Source: Minisyncoccota bacterium (lineage in GTDB: Bacteria > Patescibacteriota > Minisyncoccia > Moranbacterales > GCA-2747515). Taken from it: a stretch of 38,251 nucleotides of DNA. The position numbers were made by a program, and so were the translations under genes. The stretch is from NCBI GenBank assembly GCA_937936355.1, contig CALDDM010000025.1, forward strand, positions 1-38,251, given 5' to 3'. A model generated the notes under the pieces. That model had not been told where the DNA came from, ran no database searches, and was given only the letters and a program-made list of their open reading frames with translations. Shown here piece after piece: positions 1 to 8,918 of the stretch (within the stretch, counting starts at the first letter, position 1; every line of letters starts with the position of its first letter).

Positions 1-68
1 ACGACTCCCACGATTGGAATGATAACAATCATAACCACCACTCTCATGGCAGGATGTCGATCCTCCAT
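1..68 (-). CDS. possible 5' fragment of a membrane or secreted protein (MEDRHPAMRVVVMIVIIPIVGV...), cut by the window edge
   Basis: Open minus-strand frame from ATG at 68 to the window edge; AGGTGGG-like RBS upstream; hydrophobic N-terminus. Only 22 codons visible. Confidence 0.35.
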   Translation of the reverse strand, partial: MEDRHPAMRVVVMIVIIPIVGV

Positions 69-247
69 CCCACCTATACTGAAGTTTGAGAAGCCTCCAG
101 AATAGGTTAAAAATACTACAAAAATCAAGCCCAAAGTCAAACTATTCATGCATCACCCCTTTTAGTGTGTATTCATACTATTACACACTACTATATAATT
201 ATATTTTTGTCAACTATCAGAGATTCACGACCCGTCCCACAAATGAA

Positions 248-274
248 ATAAGGCAGACTATACACCTGCCTTAT
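248..274 (-). terminator. hairpin downstream of the lipoprotein CDS (weak terminator candidate)
   Basis: ATAAGGCAG (248-256) / CTGCCTTAT (266-274), perfect 9-bp stem; T-rich but interrupted tail on the minus strand. Confidence 0.4.
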
Positions 275-340
275 CAATCTATCACACGCAACGTGCTGCG
301 TCCCAACATGTCGATGTGACACATGCGCACATACAGCGTT

Positions 341-1279
341 TTACTGTGTTAAATGCAACGACATACCCCACTGCGACCACACAACAACAAACCTTTCGCC
401 TGACCGTGACAGAATCACAATAGACCCATTGCGAGACTCTACACAGATCTCTGTTATATTTCTTCCCACATCTCTATACCACATTTCTTCTGCAACATCA
501 TTTGGTTCTATAGAGATCGCAGGCGCATCTGGGTACACTGGGCTCGCCGAGCCATCATTGAGGACAAAAAAGCCGCTACCATGATTGACAATCATGTATC
601 CAATATTACCAGTCAACACACCAGACTGCGTATCAGCCAAATACATACACTTATCATCGGACTGCATCCGGTTTCCCTGATCAAACAGAACGTCAAAAGC
701 TTGCTCGACAGAAATCAAATCAACTCCCAAGCTATAACCATTCTTACTGACATATCGCGCAAAAAGCGCAATCTGCAATTGTGCCCAATCAAAGTATTGA
801 TCTCGATGCGTCACAACATAGTCAAAATCTGCACTCTGCTGATCAAGGTAACCTTCAAGTTTTTGAAACGCCCAAACTGTGGGCATCTGAGCTAAATCGC
901 TCATAGAAGATGTTGCGACACGTGGACCCATAAGAGCGATATAAAATTCTGTGCGATCTTTTGGATTCATATCAACTGAGAACCTGTAAAGATCGCCCAA
1001 ACATGCTATGTTGTACTGCGCACAGTCACCAATCTTTTTTGTAAATATCTCAGGAATATCTATATCAGGATGAAGAGGATATAGCGCTCTCCCATCCTGG
1101 ATATGAAAACGATTATCAAATTCTTGTATCAGATAATCGTCTGCGACTGCACGCGCAACCACGTTTGCGTGCACTAAATCTTCTACTTCAACTAAATCAT
1201 CATTACGCACTGTAGAATTTTCTCCACCACACGCAACCAATGCATGTATGAGGACAAGCAATAAAATTTTAAATAACAC
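341..1279 (-). CDS. lipoprotein of unknown function
   Basis: The ORF track runs to 1372, but a GTG start at 1277-1279 has GGAG six bases upstream and yields VLFKILLLVLIHALVACGG, a signal peptide with a lipobox (LVAC). Confidence 0.7.
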   Translation of the reverse strand: MLFKILLLVLIHALVACGGENSTVRNDDLVEVEDLVHANVVARAVADDYLIQEFDNRFHIQDGRALYPLHPDIDIPEIFTKKIGDCAQYNIACLGDLYRFSVDMNPKDRTEFYIALMGPRVATSSMSDLAQMPTVWAFQKLEGYLDQQSADFDYVVTHRDQYFDWAQLQIALFARYVSKNGYSLGVDLISVEQAFDVLFDQGNRMQSDDKCMYLADTQSGVLTGNIGYMIVNHGSGFFVLNDGSASPVYPDAPAISIEPNDVAEEMWYRDVGRNITEICVESRNGSIVILSRSGERFVVVWSQWGMSLHLTQ

Positions 1280-1417
1280 TTTCTTCTCCAAGGATATAAA
1301 GTCATGCAAATAGTATAAAAAATACATGACAAAGTCAAGGTATAGCAAAGATATGATCAAGGCGATACACACAAATCAAAAAAACACGAGAGGAGTCCCT
1401 GTCTTAGAAATTCTCTA

Positions 1418-2167
1418 CTATTCTATCTCAAAGCTAATTGTGACAGATGCGCGAAGGCGGTCTTCACCAACTGGAATATTTGCATCAACAGATTCTTCCA
1501 CAGCTAAACCAGACATTCTTGTTTTCGCATAATCAAATTGGACCGGTACCCCAGATTCAGAAAATCCGACGATTGTATCCAATCGCACACCAAGGTCTTT
1601 TCCAAGAATTTTTGCTTTCTCCTTAGCGTGTGCAATCGCCTCTTTGCGCAACTCCTCCCTAATCTCCTCATCATTTTCCACATAGAATCGTGGACCGCTA
1701 AAGCCATCAACACCTTGCGTGCCTATACCGCTAATCACTTTTTCAAGATTATCAAGATCTCGGACAACCACCGCTATTGATTGGTTAATTCTATATCCAT
1801 CAAAAATACGATTGCGCGTCTCTCCTTCATAACGATACTCGGGATTTAAATTATAATTCTTTGTCTGGATATCTTTTTCTTCGATTCCAAAACTTTCCAT
1901 ATAAGAAAGAAGCTCTGCCATTCGCGTATTTACAGAGTCTGTTGCAGCACCAATTGTTGCAGCTCTCCTGGTGATTGTAAATGATAGTGACGCTGTATCT
2001 GGTGCCACGAAACGCTCAGCCTCTCCCACAACGCGCACAGTACGCATTTCATCATTTGCAAGTGTGATCGATTGGCCATAAGACCCTGTGTCAAAATATG
2101 CAGCAAGACCAAAACAAAGACCCGCCGTCGCAATAATTGCAATCAATGTATGTAAGCTATGCTGCAT
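1418..2167 (-). CDS. SIMPL-domain (DUF541) secreted protein
   Basis: N-terminal TM/signal, then VRVVGEAERFVAPDTASLSFTITRR...KNYNLNPEYRYEGETRNRIFDGYRINQSIAVVVRDLDNLEKVIS, typical of SIMPL-domain proteins. Confidence 0.85.
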   Translation of the reverse strand: MQHSLHTLIAIIATAGLCFGLAAYFDTGSYGQSITLANDEMRTVRVVGEAERFVAPDTASLSFTITRRAATIGAATDSVNTRMAELLSYMESFGIEEKDIQTKNYNLNPEYRYEGETRNRIFDGYRINQSIAVVVRDLDNLEKVISGIGTQGVDGFSGPRFYVENDEEIREELRKEAIAHAKEKAKILGKDLGVRLDTIVGFSESGVPVQFDYAKTRMSGLAVEESVDANIPVGEDRLRASVTISFEIE

Positions 2168-2342
2168 ATAACTATAAATAGATAATAAATGTGCGATCTC
2201 TCTTCCTCAAGAATAATTTATATCGATATCCCTGTCAAAACTTCCTACACGTCTTCCGACAAGCTCTTCCGATGGATTATAATGCAATACGCAAGTGCAT
2301 GGTACACTTTAATGAGGATACATTACATATAAATGCAATTTT

Positions 2343-2897
2343 ATGGCCCTCATACCATCACAAATGATTCCCCTTGGAACAACAGCACCCGACTTCACGC
2401 TCTACGACACAGTTTCAAATAAAGATCACAGCCTCAGTGACATACGCGGCGACAAAGCAACAGTCATCATGTTTATATGCAATCACTGTCCATACGTGCA
2501 GCACCTCAATACAGGCATCGTTCAACTAAGCAATGAGTATCAAACAAAAGGCGTCGCCTTTGCAGCCATCAGCGCAAACGATGCACAAGAATTCCCTGCA
2601 GACGGTCCTGACATGATGCACCAGACAGCGCGTACACTGGGTTATACATTCCCATATTTATACGATGAATCGCAAGAAGTCGCAAAAAATTACGGCGCTT
2701 CGTGCACGCCAGACCTCTTTATCTTTGACGCTAAACTCGCACTCGCCTACCATGGTCAGTTTGATGATTCACGCCCAGAAAATGATCTCCCTGTCACTGG
2801 CGCAAGCTTCCGACAAGCTCTTGACCACATCATAGCAGGAACAGAAATCCCTGCGCCCCACATCCCCAGCATCGGCTGTAGCATCAAGTGGAAATAA
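2343..2897 (+). CDS. thioredoxin-fold / AhpC-TSA family protein
   Basis: APDFTLYDTVSNKDHSLSDIRG...VIMFICNHCPYVQHL...; CxxC (CNHC) redox motif and peroxiredoxin-like layout. Confidence 0.85.
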   Translation: MALIPSQMIPLGTTAPDFTLYDTVSNKDHSLSDIRGDKATVIMFICNHCPYVQHLNTGIVQLSNEYQTKGVAFAAISANDAQEFPADGPDMMHQTARTLGYTFPYLYDESQEVAKNYGASCTPDLFIFDAKLALAYHGQFDDSRPENDLPVTGASFRQALDHIIAGTEIPAPHIPSIGCSIKWK

Positions 2898-2908
2898 TCC
2901 ACATAAAC

Positions 2909-3703
2909 TCATAGTAGATCTTCTGCTTCTAGATACGCGACGACGCCACCAACAATACCCAGGGCTGATTTTTCTGGCTGTTCAACAATGACTTTTCTGT
3001 CTCCGGCATTTGTCAGAAATCCCGTTTCTACAATCGCAGCAGCAGAAAGTGGATGCATCGAATGATCATAACGCCTCCAATTAAAAGCATAATACCCTAT
3101 CATATTCCAGGTAACTTTTGGGTCACGTACAAGACCTGTTTGCTGCCCATAGCTCTTCTCTAGAAAATCCACCAATACAGGAGCATTACCCGAAGCATCA
3201 CGTCGTGGAGCAGCTATTTTGTATCCATTTGCAGCCACATTCTCACTGCCATCTGCATGAACTGCCAAAAAAACATCCGCATAAAAATTTGGCGGTATTG
3301 TGACCGGCAGCAATGTCACCTTTACGCCACGTGCCTCCAGGAGCTCCTTCGTTTGTCGCGCAATATTCTGATTAACAGAAACCTCTGTCACATCCCCAAA
3401 CTGCGCACCAGTATTTCTACGCAAAGCCCGCAGCTCTTCTGGAGCTGATGCCGCTTCGAGATGACCAACCTGTATAGCTACATGCGGCGGCCCACTCGGT
3501 CTTTGCCATAATTCCAGCCCGCGCAAGCGAGGGTGTATCCACTTTTCTTGCTGAACCTCTCTCGACTGATTGACCAAATCCTCTTGGTCAATCACGTGGT
3601 GTCCACTGCTTGAGACGGCAACAGAGCTGGTACTTGGCACCAACCACGCAAATGCTACGAGGGCCACAACAAACATACTCATCACTATATTCGAATAATT
3701 CAC
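2909..3703 (-). CDS. N-acetylmuramoyl-L-alanine amidase (Amidase_3-like), secreted
   Basis: Signal peptide; HVAIQVGHLEA, NQNIARQTKELLEARGVKVTLL, ADVFLAVHADGS, AAIVETGFLTNAGD motifs. Confidence 0.8.
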   Translation of the reverse strand: MNYSNIVMSMFVVALVAFAWLVPSTSSVAVSSSGHHVIDQEDLVNQSREVQQEKWIHPRLRGLELWQRPSGPPHVAIQVGHLEAASAPEELRALRRNTGAQFGDVTEVSVNQNIARQTKELLEARGVKVTLLPVTIPPNFYADVFLAVHADGSENVAANGYKIAAPRRDASGNAPVLVDFLEKSYGQQTGLVRDPKVTWNMIGYYAFNWRRYDHSMHPLSAAAIVETGFLTNAGDRKVIVEQPEKSALGIVGGVVAYLEAEDLL

Positions 3704-3797
3704 CAGAGTTTTTTATATAACATTATTTTTTTCTACTTCCCTTTACTACGCACACGCATCATACATTCTTTCGTGTGAGAACCACACAAAAATCTCA

Positions 3798-4751
3798 TCA
3801 CTCTTTTTGCCATGGAATCTCTAGCGCATGAAAACGACGCTGATACTCTTCAAAAACTTCTGGCCCATGTGGTTTTGGAAGAAAAACAAGATGCTGATCA
3901 TTTGCAACAATTTTTGCACCCGGCAAACGCGTCTTCGGATTATCCATGATCTTTGCATACTGGAACTTACGAACAATGTCTTCAAAAAAAGTGAATCCAA
4001 ATAAGGCCTCACCCATTTTGCGCACAATCTTTGTAAAGAATGTATCTTTGAGCGTCCATGTACTTGTATGATTATGGACCATATAGTTTGGCTTGTATCC
4101 TTTGATCCATACATTCCGGGCAACAAAATCACGAAATACCTCGTGGCCAAAAAGCGGAATGATAAAGCTGTATTCATGCGCGCCATAGAGATCCTTAGTT
4201 GGAACTTCAAGTGCATTGTCTGCAACATAGTAATTGAGGCAAATACGATCAACATGCCGATCACCATAGCGTCTGACACCCATAAGCTGTGTACATAGCG
4301 TAACCAAAATTCTACACATCCATATATGCCCAGACTTTGCTACGATCAAGATATCCCAATCACTCTCTTCCTGCGCATGCCGCAGTGCAAGACGTCCCGT
4401 CATTCCAATCATCCGCACAAATGGCACGCAACGTAGCACCATGATATAACGCATCATTTTGCGTGTCTTAAGTAAGCTCAAACGCTGACGCTTCATCCGC
4501 ACATCTACAATCTCCTCTCTACCAGCAAGAAAATAAAATCCATTTTTCCGATCTACATATGCTTGCATTTCAGTGGCGTGCAACAAAGATCGCACATCAG
4601 AAAGCGACCATTGCGAGGATACTTCGCCAACAGACTCCACATCCGATGTCTGATCATAAATCAGATGTCTCCACACCTCAAACCCTGTCATGGGATAATC
4701 CATCACATCATAGTATGTCAGCGTTCGAACAATCGCATGCGCAAGCTTCAT
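3798..4751 (-). CDS. nucleotidyltransferase-fold domain protein
   Basis: MIGMTGRLALRHAQEESDWDILIVAK resembles the hG[GS]..DxD minimal-nucleotidyltransferase motif. Confidence 0.55.
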   Translation of the reverse strand: MKLAHAIVRTLTYYDVMDYPMTGFEVWRHLIYDQTSDVESVGEVSSQWSLSDVRSLLHATEMQAYVDRKNGFYFLAGREEIVDVRMKRQRLSLLKTRKMMRYIMVLRCVPFVRMIGMTGRLALRHAQEESDWDILIVAKSGHIWMCRILVTLCTQLMGVRRYGDRHVDRICLNYYVADNALEVPTKDLYGAHEYSFIIPLFGHEVFRDFVARNVWIKGYKPNYMVHNHTSTWTLKDTFFTKIVRKMGEALFGFTFFEDIVRKFQYAKIMDNPKTRLPGAKIVANDQHLVFLPKPHGPEVFEEYQRRFHALEIPWQKE

Positions 4752-4933
4752 AGTATCTGAAAGTAAAATCTAGGAAAAATGAAATGATTCAGCTTTATTT
4801 TTGCAAGGATTAAAGTATGTGCATATAGCGCAGATGTGCGCAGTAAGGTGACGTGAACCCTCAATACGTTTCGTTACAAAAGTAGCAGAGAAAAAAGCCA
4901 AAGACCCACACCATCCATAGTAACGATTTCTAC

Positions 4934-7885
4934 TTATTTTTTTGTTTTACCAGAAAGATACTCACCAGTTGGAGACTTCTTATTTTTGGCAAGTTCTTTG
5001 GGCGAACCAGAAAAAATAAGATGACCTCCCTCAGCCCCACCAACTGGTCCCAGCTCGACTACATGATCTGCATGCCTGATAACATCCAGATTATGCTCCA
5101 CAACGATAACGCTATTACCTTTCTCTATCAATGCATCCAATACGCCAAGGAGTCTTTGTGTGTCCTTAAAATGCAAGCCAGCAGTAGGCTCATCAAGAAT
5201 ATAAAGTGTTTTACCTGTTTGTTTGCGCGCCAACTCGGTTGCTAACTTAATACGCTGCGCCTCGCCACCTGATAGATTTGTTGCACTCTGCCCAAGACGC
5301 AAATAGCCCAGCCCAACATCTGCCATCGTTTGGAGTTTTTCTGTTATAAGTCTCTGCCCCTTAAAAAACTGTAGCGCATAAGCAACGCTCATATCAAGCA
5401 CGTCAGCGATATGCGCTCCGTTATACGTCACACTCAGCGTTTTTTGATTATAACGCGTACCACCACATGCCTCACATTCAACGTATGCATCTGGCAATAA
5501 ATGCATCTCCACTTTACGCATTCCATCACCTTGACACACCTCACACCTACCACCACGCATGTTAAAACTAAACTGCGACGGACCATACTTTCTGTCCTGC
5601 GCAAGATCAGTTTGCGCAAAAAGATCCCGTATATGAGCAAAAACACCTGTATACGTTGCTGCATTAGATCGTGGAGTGCGACCGATTGGTGCCTGATCAA
5701 TCAAGACCACTTTGTTAATATGATTTACACCAGTAATTTTCTTATGCTTGCCTGGCATCCGTCGCGATCTATGAAAAGTACGCGCAAGCTCCGGCGCCAG
5801 AATATCACTAATCAAAGTTGATTTACCACTACCACTCACACCACACACAGCTGTAAAGGTACCCAGCGGAAATGTCACATCAATATTTTTTAGATTATGT
5901 GACTGCGCACCCTTTATAGTAATTTTCTTTCCAGAACCTTTCCGATACGTTGACTTATCACTGACAAGTACTCGACCACTCAGGAAATCAGCAGTCTGCG
6001 TCTTACTCTTGATCAATGCCCGATAATCACCCGCAAAAATAACCTCACCGCCCTCCTCGCCAGCTCCCGGGCCCATATCAACGATCCACGACGATGCTCG
6101 CATCACATCCCCGTCATGCTCTACTACAATAAGCGTATTCCCTGCATCGCGCAGAGATTCCATAGTTGTGATGAGCTTGCGTGTATCACGTACATGCAAG
6201 CCTGTCGTCGGCTCATCAAGAACATAAATTAAGCCGGTAAGATCTGACTTGATCTGCACAGCAAGTCGTATACGTTGTGCCTCGCCACCACTTATGGAAC
6301 TACTTGACCTACCAAGCGTAAGATAACCCACACCTACATCATTCAGCGCCTGGCAACGCGTAAAAATCTCATGAAGCAACGGAGCGATAACAGTCTTTTT
6401 CTTGACAGTCAGAGATGTTTCAATATTTTCTTTAAGCGCATTCTCCAGCCGATCAAGTGGAATATTAACAAAATCATCGATAGATTTATCTCCAATCAAA
6501 ACACACAGATATGCCTTAGTAAGACGCTTTCCATCACAGCCAGGACAAACACGCTTTGACATATACTTCTCAATTTCATTACGCATATGATCACTACGCG
6601 CTTCTCTGTATTTCTTCTCAAGCAAAGCAATGACACCGGGAAAGGCTTTGAAATTTTTATCACCACGTTTTTCCGCTGGCGCTCCATAATAAATAAGCGC
6701 GCGATGAATTTTAGACAGTTTTTCTATTGGCACATCCATTGAAAACTTATAGCGCGCTGCAAGATCCATCAACATCTGCATGTTTTGCGTTACCTTACCC
6801 TCGCTGCCCACAGCCTTACTCCAGACATGGATTGCACCCTCTATAAGAGAAAGTGATGGATTAGGCACAATCAACTCTGGATCAATTTCATTCTTCTCTC
6901 CGATACCATCACATTCATCACAAGCGCCATCAGGATTATTAAATGAAAAATGCCGCGGTGTCACCTCCCCTAGGCGAAAACCTGATTCCTGACAAAAATA
7001 CTCACAACTATAGCGATCTTCACGTACACTCTTGCCCTTACCCGTGACAACAATTACCGCGCCACCAGAAATTTTCATCGCCGTTTCAACTGAATCACTC
7101 AGACGCTCTGGATCTGGATCCGAAGCATCAAATATAAGATGATCCACAACAATTTCAATAGGAACGTAGACACTTTCACTTGCAATAAGTTGAGCCTCTG
7201 ACACCGGCATCACCTTACCACCAAATCGTACACGAGCAAACCCATCAGTTACAGTCCTACGCAAAAGCTCCACAGGTGTCTGAGCACTCCCCTCAAGAGG
7301 CGCATAGATCCAGATAGGCTCACCATCACTCAGACCCGTAAGCTCCTCGACAATATCACGCGCACTTTTACGGTGTAGTGGTCGACCAGTTTCAGGACAA
7401 TGTGGCACGCCAACAGTTGCAAAAAAAATACGCAAATAATCATATATTTCCGTCATCGTACCAACTGTCGAACGCGATGAGCGAGAGATACTTTTTTGAT
7501 CAATTGCAATAGCTGGCGAAAGATTAGCGATCTTATCAACATCAGGCTTAGTCATACCACCCGTAAGCATACGTGCATGCACAGACAAGCTTTCCATGTA
7601 CCTCCGATTACTCTCAGCGTAAATCACATCAAATGCCAGAGAACTTTTTCCTGATCCACTTAAGCCCGTGATAACACTCATCGTGTCACGAGGAATGTTG
7701 ACAGAAACATTTTTTAAATTATGAACACGCGCACCTGTGACCTCTATCGCACTCCGGTCCCGCAAAGAGCTCAAGACTTTTCCACTACTTACTTGCCTTG
7801 CTTTCTTAACAGCGACAGATTTTTTTACTTTTTTTGCAACTTTTTTTGAAGTAACAGATTTTTGAGATTTTGCGCGTGTAGTCAT
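4934..7885 (-). CDS. uvrA: excinuclease ABC subunit A
   Basis: Two ABC ATPase modules (ITGLSGSGKSSLAFDVIYAE; VCGVSGSGKSTLISDIL), signature LSGGEAQRIKLA, Zn-finger CxxC clusters. N-terminal ~45-aa Lys-rich extension. Confidence 0.98.
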   Translation of the reverse strand: MTTRAKSQKSVTSKKVAKKVKKSVAVKKARQVSSGKVLSSLRDRSAIEVTGARVHNLKNVSVNIPRDTMSVITGLSGSGKSSLAFDVIYAESNRRYMESLSVHARMLTGGMTKPDVDKIANLSPAIAIDQKSISRSSRSTVGTMTEIYDYLRIFFATVGVPHCPETGRPLHRKSARDIVEELTGLSDGEPIWIYAPLEGSAQTPVELLRRTVTDGFARVRFGGKVMPVSEAQLIASESVYVPIEIVVDHLIFDASDPDPERLSDSVETAMKISGGAVIVVTGKGKSVREDRYSCEYFCQESGFRLGEVTPRHFSFNNPDGACDECDGIGEKNEIDPELIVPNPSLSLIEGAIHVWSKAVGSEGKVTQNMQMLMDLAARYKFSMDVPIEKLSKIHRALIYYGAPAEKRGDKNFKAFPGVIALLEKKYREARSDHMRNEIEKYMSKRVCPGCDGKRLTKAYLCVLIGDKSIDDFVNIPLDRLENALKENIETSLTVKKKTVIAPLLHEIFTRCQALNDVGVGYLTLGRSSSSISGGEAQRIRLAVQIKSDLTGLIYVLDEPTTGLHVRDTRKLITTMESLRDAGNTLIVVEHDGDVMRASSWIVDMGPGAGEEGGEVIFAGDYRALIKSKTQTADFLSGRVLVSDKSTYRKGSGKKITIKGAQSHNLKNIDVTFPLGTFTAVCGVSGSGKSTLISDILAPELARTFHRSRRMPGKHKKITGVNHINKVVLIDQAPIGRTPRSNAATYTGVFAHIRDLFAQTDLAQDRKYGPSQFSFNMRGGRCEVCQGDGMRKVEMHLLPDAYVECEACGGTRYNQKTLSVTYNGAHIADVLDMSVAYALQFFKGQRLITEKLQTMADVGLGYLRLGQSATNLSGGEAQRIKLATELARKQTGKTLYILDEPTAGLHFKDTQRLLGVLDALIEKGNSVIVVEHNLDVIRHADHVVELGPVGGAEGGHLIFSGSPKELAKNKKSPTGEYLSGKTKK

Positions 7886-7985
7886 AGATCGTTGAAATGT
7901 CTATTTATACTAGTAATTTATGGTACAGCCGATTTTACATATTGTAAAGAGCCAGATAGAGCATCTTTATGAAAAAAAATAAACA

Positions 7986-8007
7986 AGCCTGCGCAGATAC
8001 GCAGGCT
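7986..8007 (-). terminator. intrinsic terminator after the GGDEF CDS
   Basis: AGCCTGCG/CGCAGGCT perfect 8-bp stem with a 6-nt loop; minus-strand T-rich tail TTGTTTATTTTTTTT. Confidence 0.75.
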
Positions 8008-8054
8008 ATCGATAGAACTAAGCTTATGTACTGTTTGAGATCCCAACATGTAGC

Positions 8055-8705
8055 CTAAGCTACCCGAGGGATCTCCTCAACAATATATCCGTCTTTCCCA
8101 GAATGCTTGACCCTATACATCGTGAGGTCAGCAGCCTTAATGAGCTGATCCAATTGATACTGCTCGTCACTGACATAGACACCACCTATACTCACAGTGA
8201 CGCCATGGACACCCTTCATTGTTGCAAAATCCTTAATCTTTTGTGCAACTTGCTCGATTTTTTCGGGTGTTGTATGAGGAAAAAATATACCAAATTCATC
8301 ACCATGGAAGCGCACAGGTATATCACTATTGCGAATATGCGGTTTCACCCATTTCACAAAATTACGGAGGATTCGATCTCCCTCATCATGACCATGCGCA
8401 TCATTGACAGCCTTGAAACCATCTAAATCACAATAAATAAGGCCATGATAGCCGTCTCTGTTTTTACGCTTTTCCAGAGCTTTACTCACTTCAACATTGA
8501 GGTACTCACCCAAAAGGATTTCCGTCAGTCGACAGTATCGCGATTTTTCAAGGTCTTCAGCTTGTTGACTCAGCTGTTCTTGCTGCTCTCTTATAATGCG
8601 TGCTAAATTTTCCAGCACTTTTTTAACGATATGCGGGGGTATTTCTTCAGACATTTTAAATGTGCTCTTGTATCTACTCATATTTGAGCATGCACATAAT
8701 ATCAC
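8055..8705 (-). CDS. soluble GGDEF-domain protein (putative diguanylate cyclase)
   Basis: GLIYCDLDGFKAVNDAHGHDEGDRILRNF...VRFHGDEFGIFFP...GVTVSIGGVY...ADLTMYRVKHSGKDGY; GGDEF reads HGDEF; coiled-coil-like N-terminus. Confidence 0.88.
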   Translation of the reverse strand: MILCACSNMSRYKSTFKMSEEIPPHIVKKVLENLARIIREQQEQLSQQAEDLEKSRYCRLTEILLGEYLNVEVSKALEKRKNRDGYHGLIYCDLDGFKAVNDAHGHDEGDRILRNFVKWVKPHIRNSDIPVRFHGDEFGIFFPHTTPEKIEQVAQKIKDFATMKGVHGVTVSIGGVYVSDEQYQLDQLIKAADLTMYRVKHSGKDGYIVEEIPRVA

Positions 8706-8844
8706 AATGAGTTAGTATCGTCAACAATTTCTACTCATATTAATACGCAGAAAAAACCTAGAGAAACCAACTTAGCACACTTCCCATCACCACACCCATC
8801 AACACTCACCAATCATTTATACACATACTAATCAGATGACATGA

Positions 8845-8873
8845 TTGAACACTTGTCAAAAATATCATATAAT
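8845..8873 (+). promoter_or_regulatory. sigma70-type promoter for the GH12-like gene
   Basis: TTGAAC (8845-8850), 17-bp spacer, TATAAT (8868-8873). Confidence 0.6.
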
Positions 8874-8887
8874 ATGTACATTATATG
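8866..8887. repeat. inverted repeat overlapping the -10 (operator candidate)
   Basis: CATATAAT-ATGTAC-ATTATATG, perfect 8-6-8 inverted repeat. Confidence 0.6.
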
Positions 8888-8918
8888 GTGCGTGGTCTAA
8901 TATTCTGTAAAAACAAAA

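Noticed and set aside
86-319. Plus-strand 77-aa ORF
   Set aside because: Low-complexity, no RBS or family signature; it overlaps a terminator-like hairpin and reads opposite to the flanking genes.
301-8050. Shared 11-mer TCCCAACATGT at ~303 and ~8041, both near 3' ends of minus-strand genes
   Set aside because: Only two copies, too short and without conserved flanks; probably chance.
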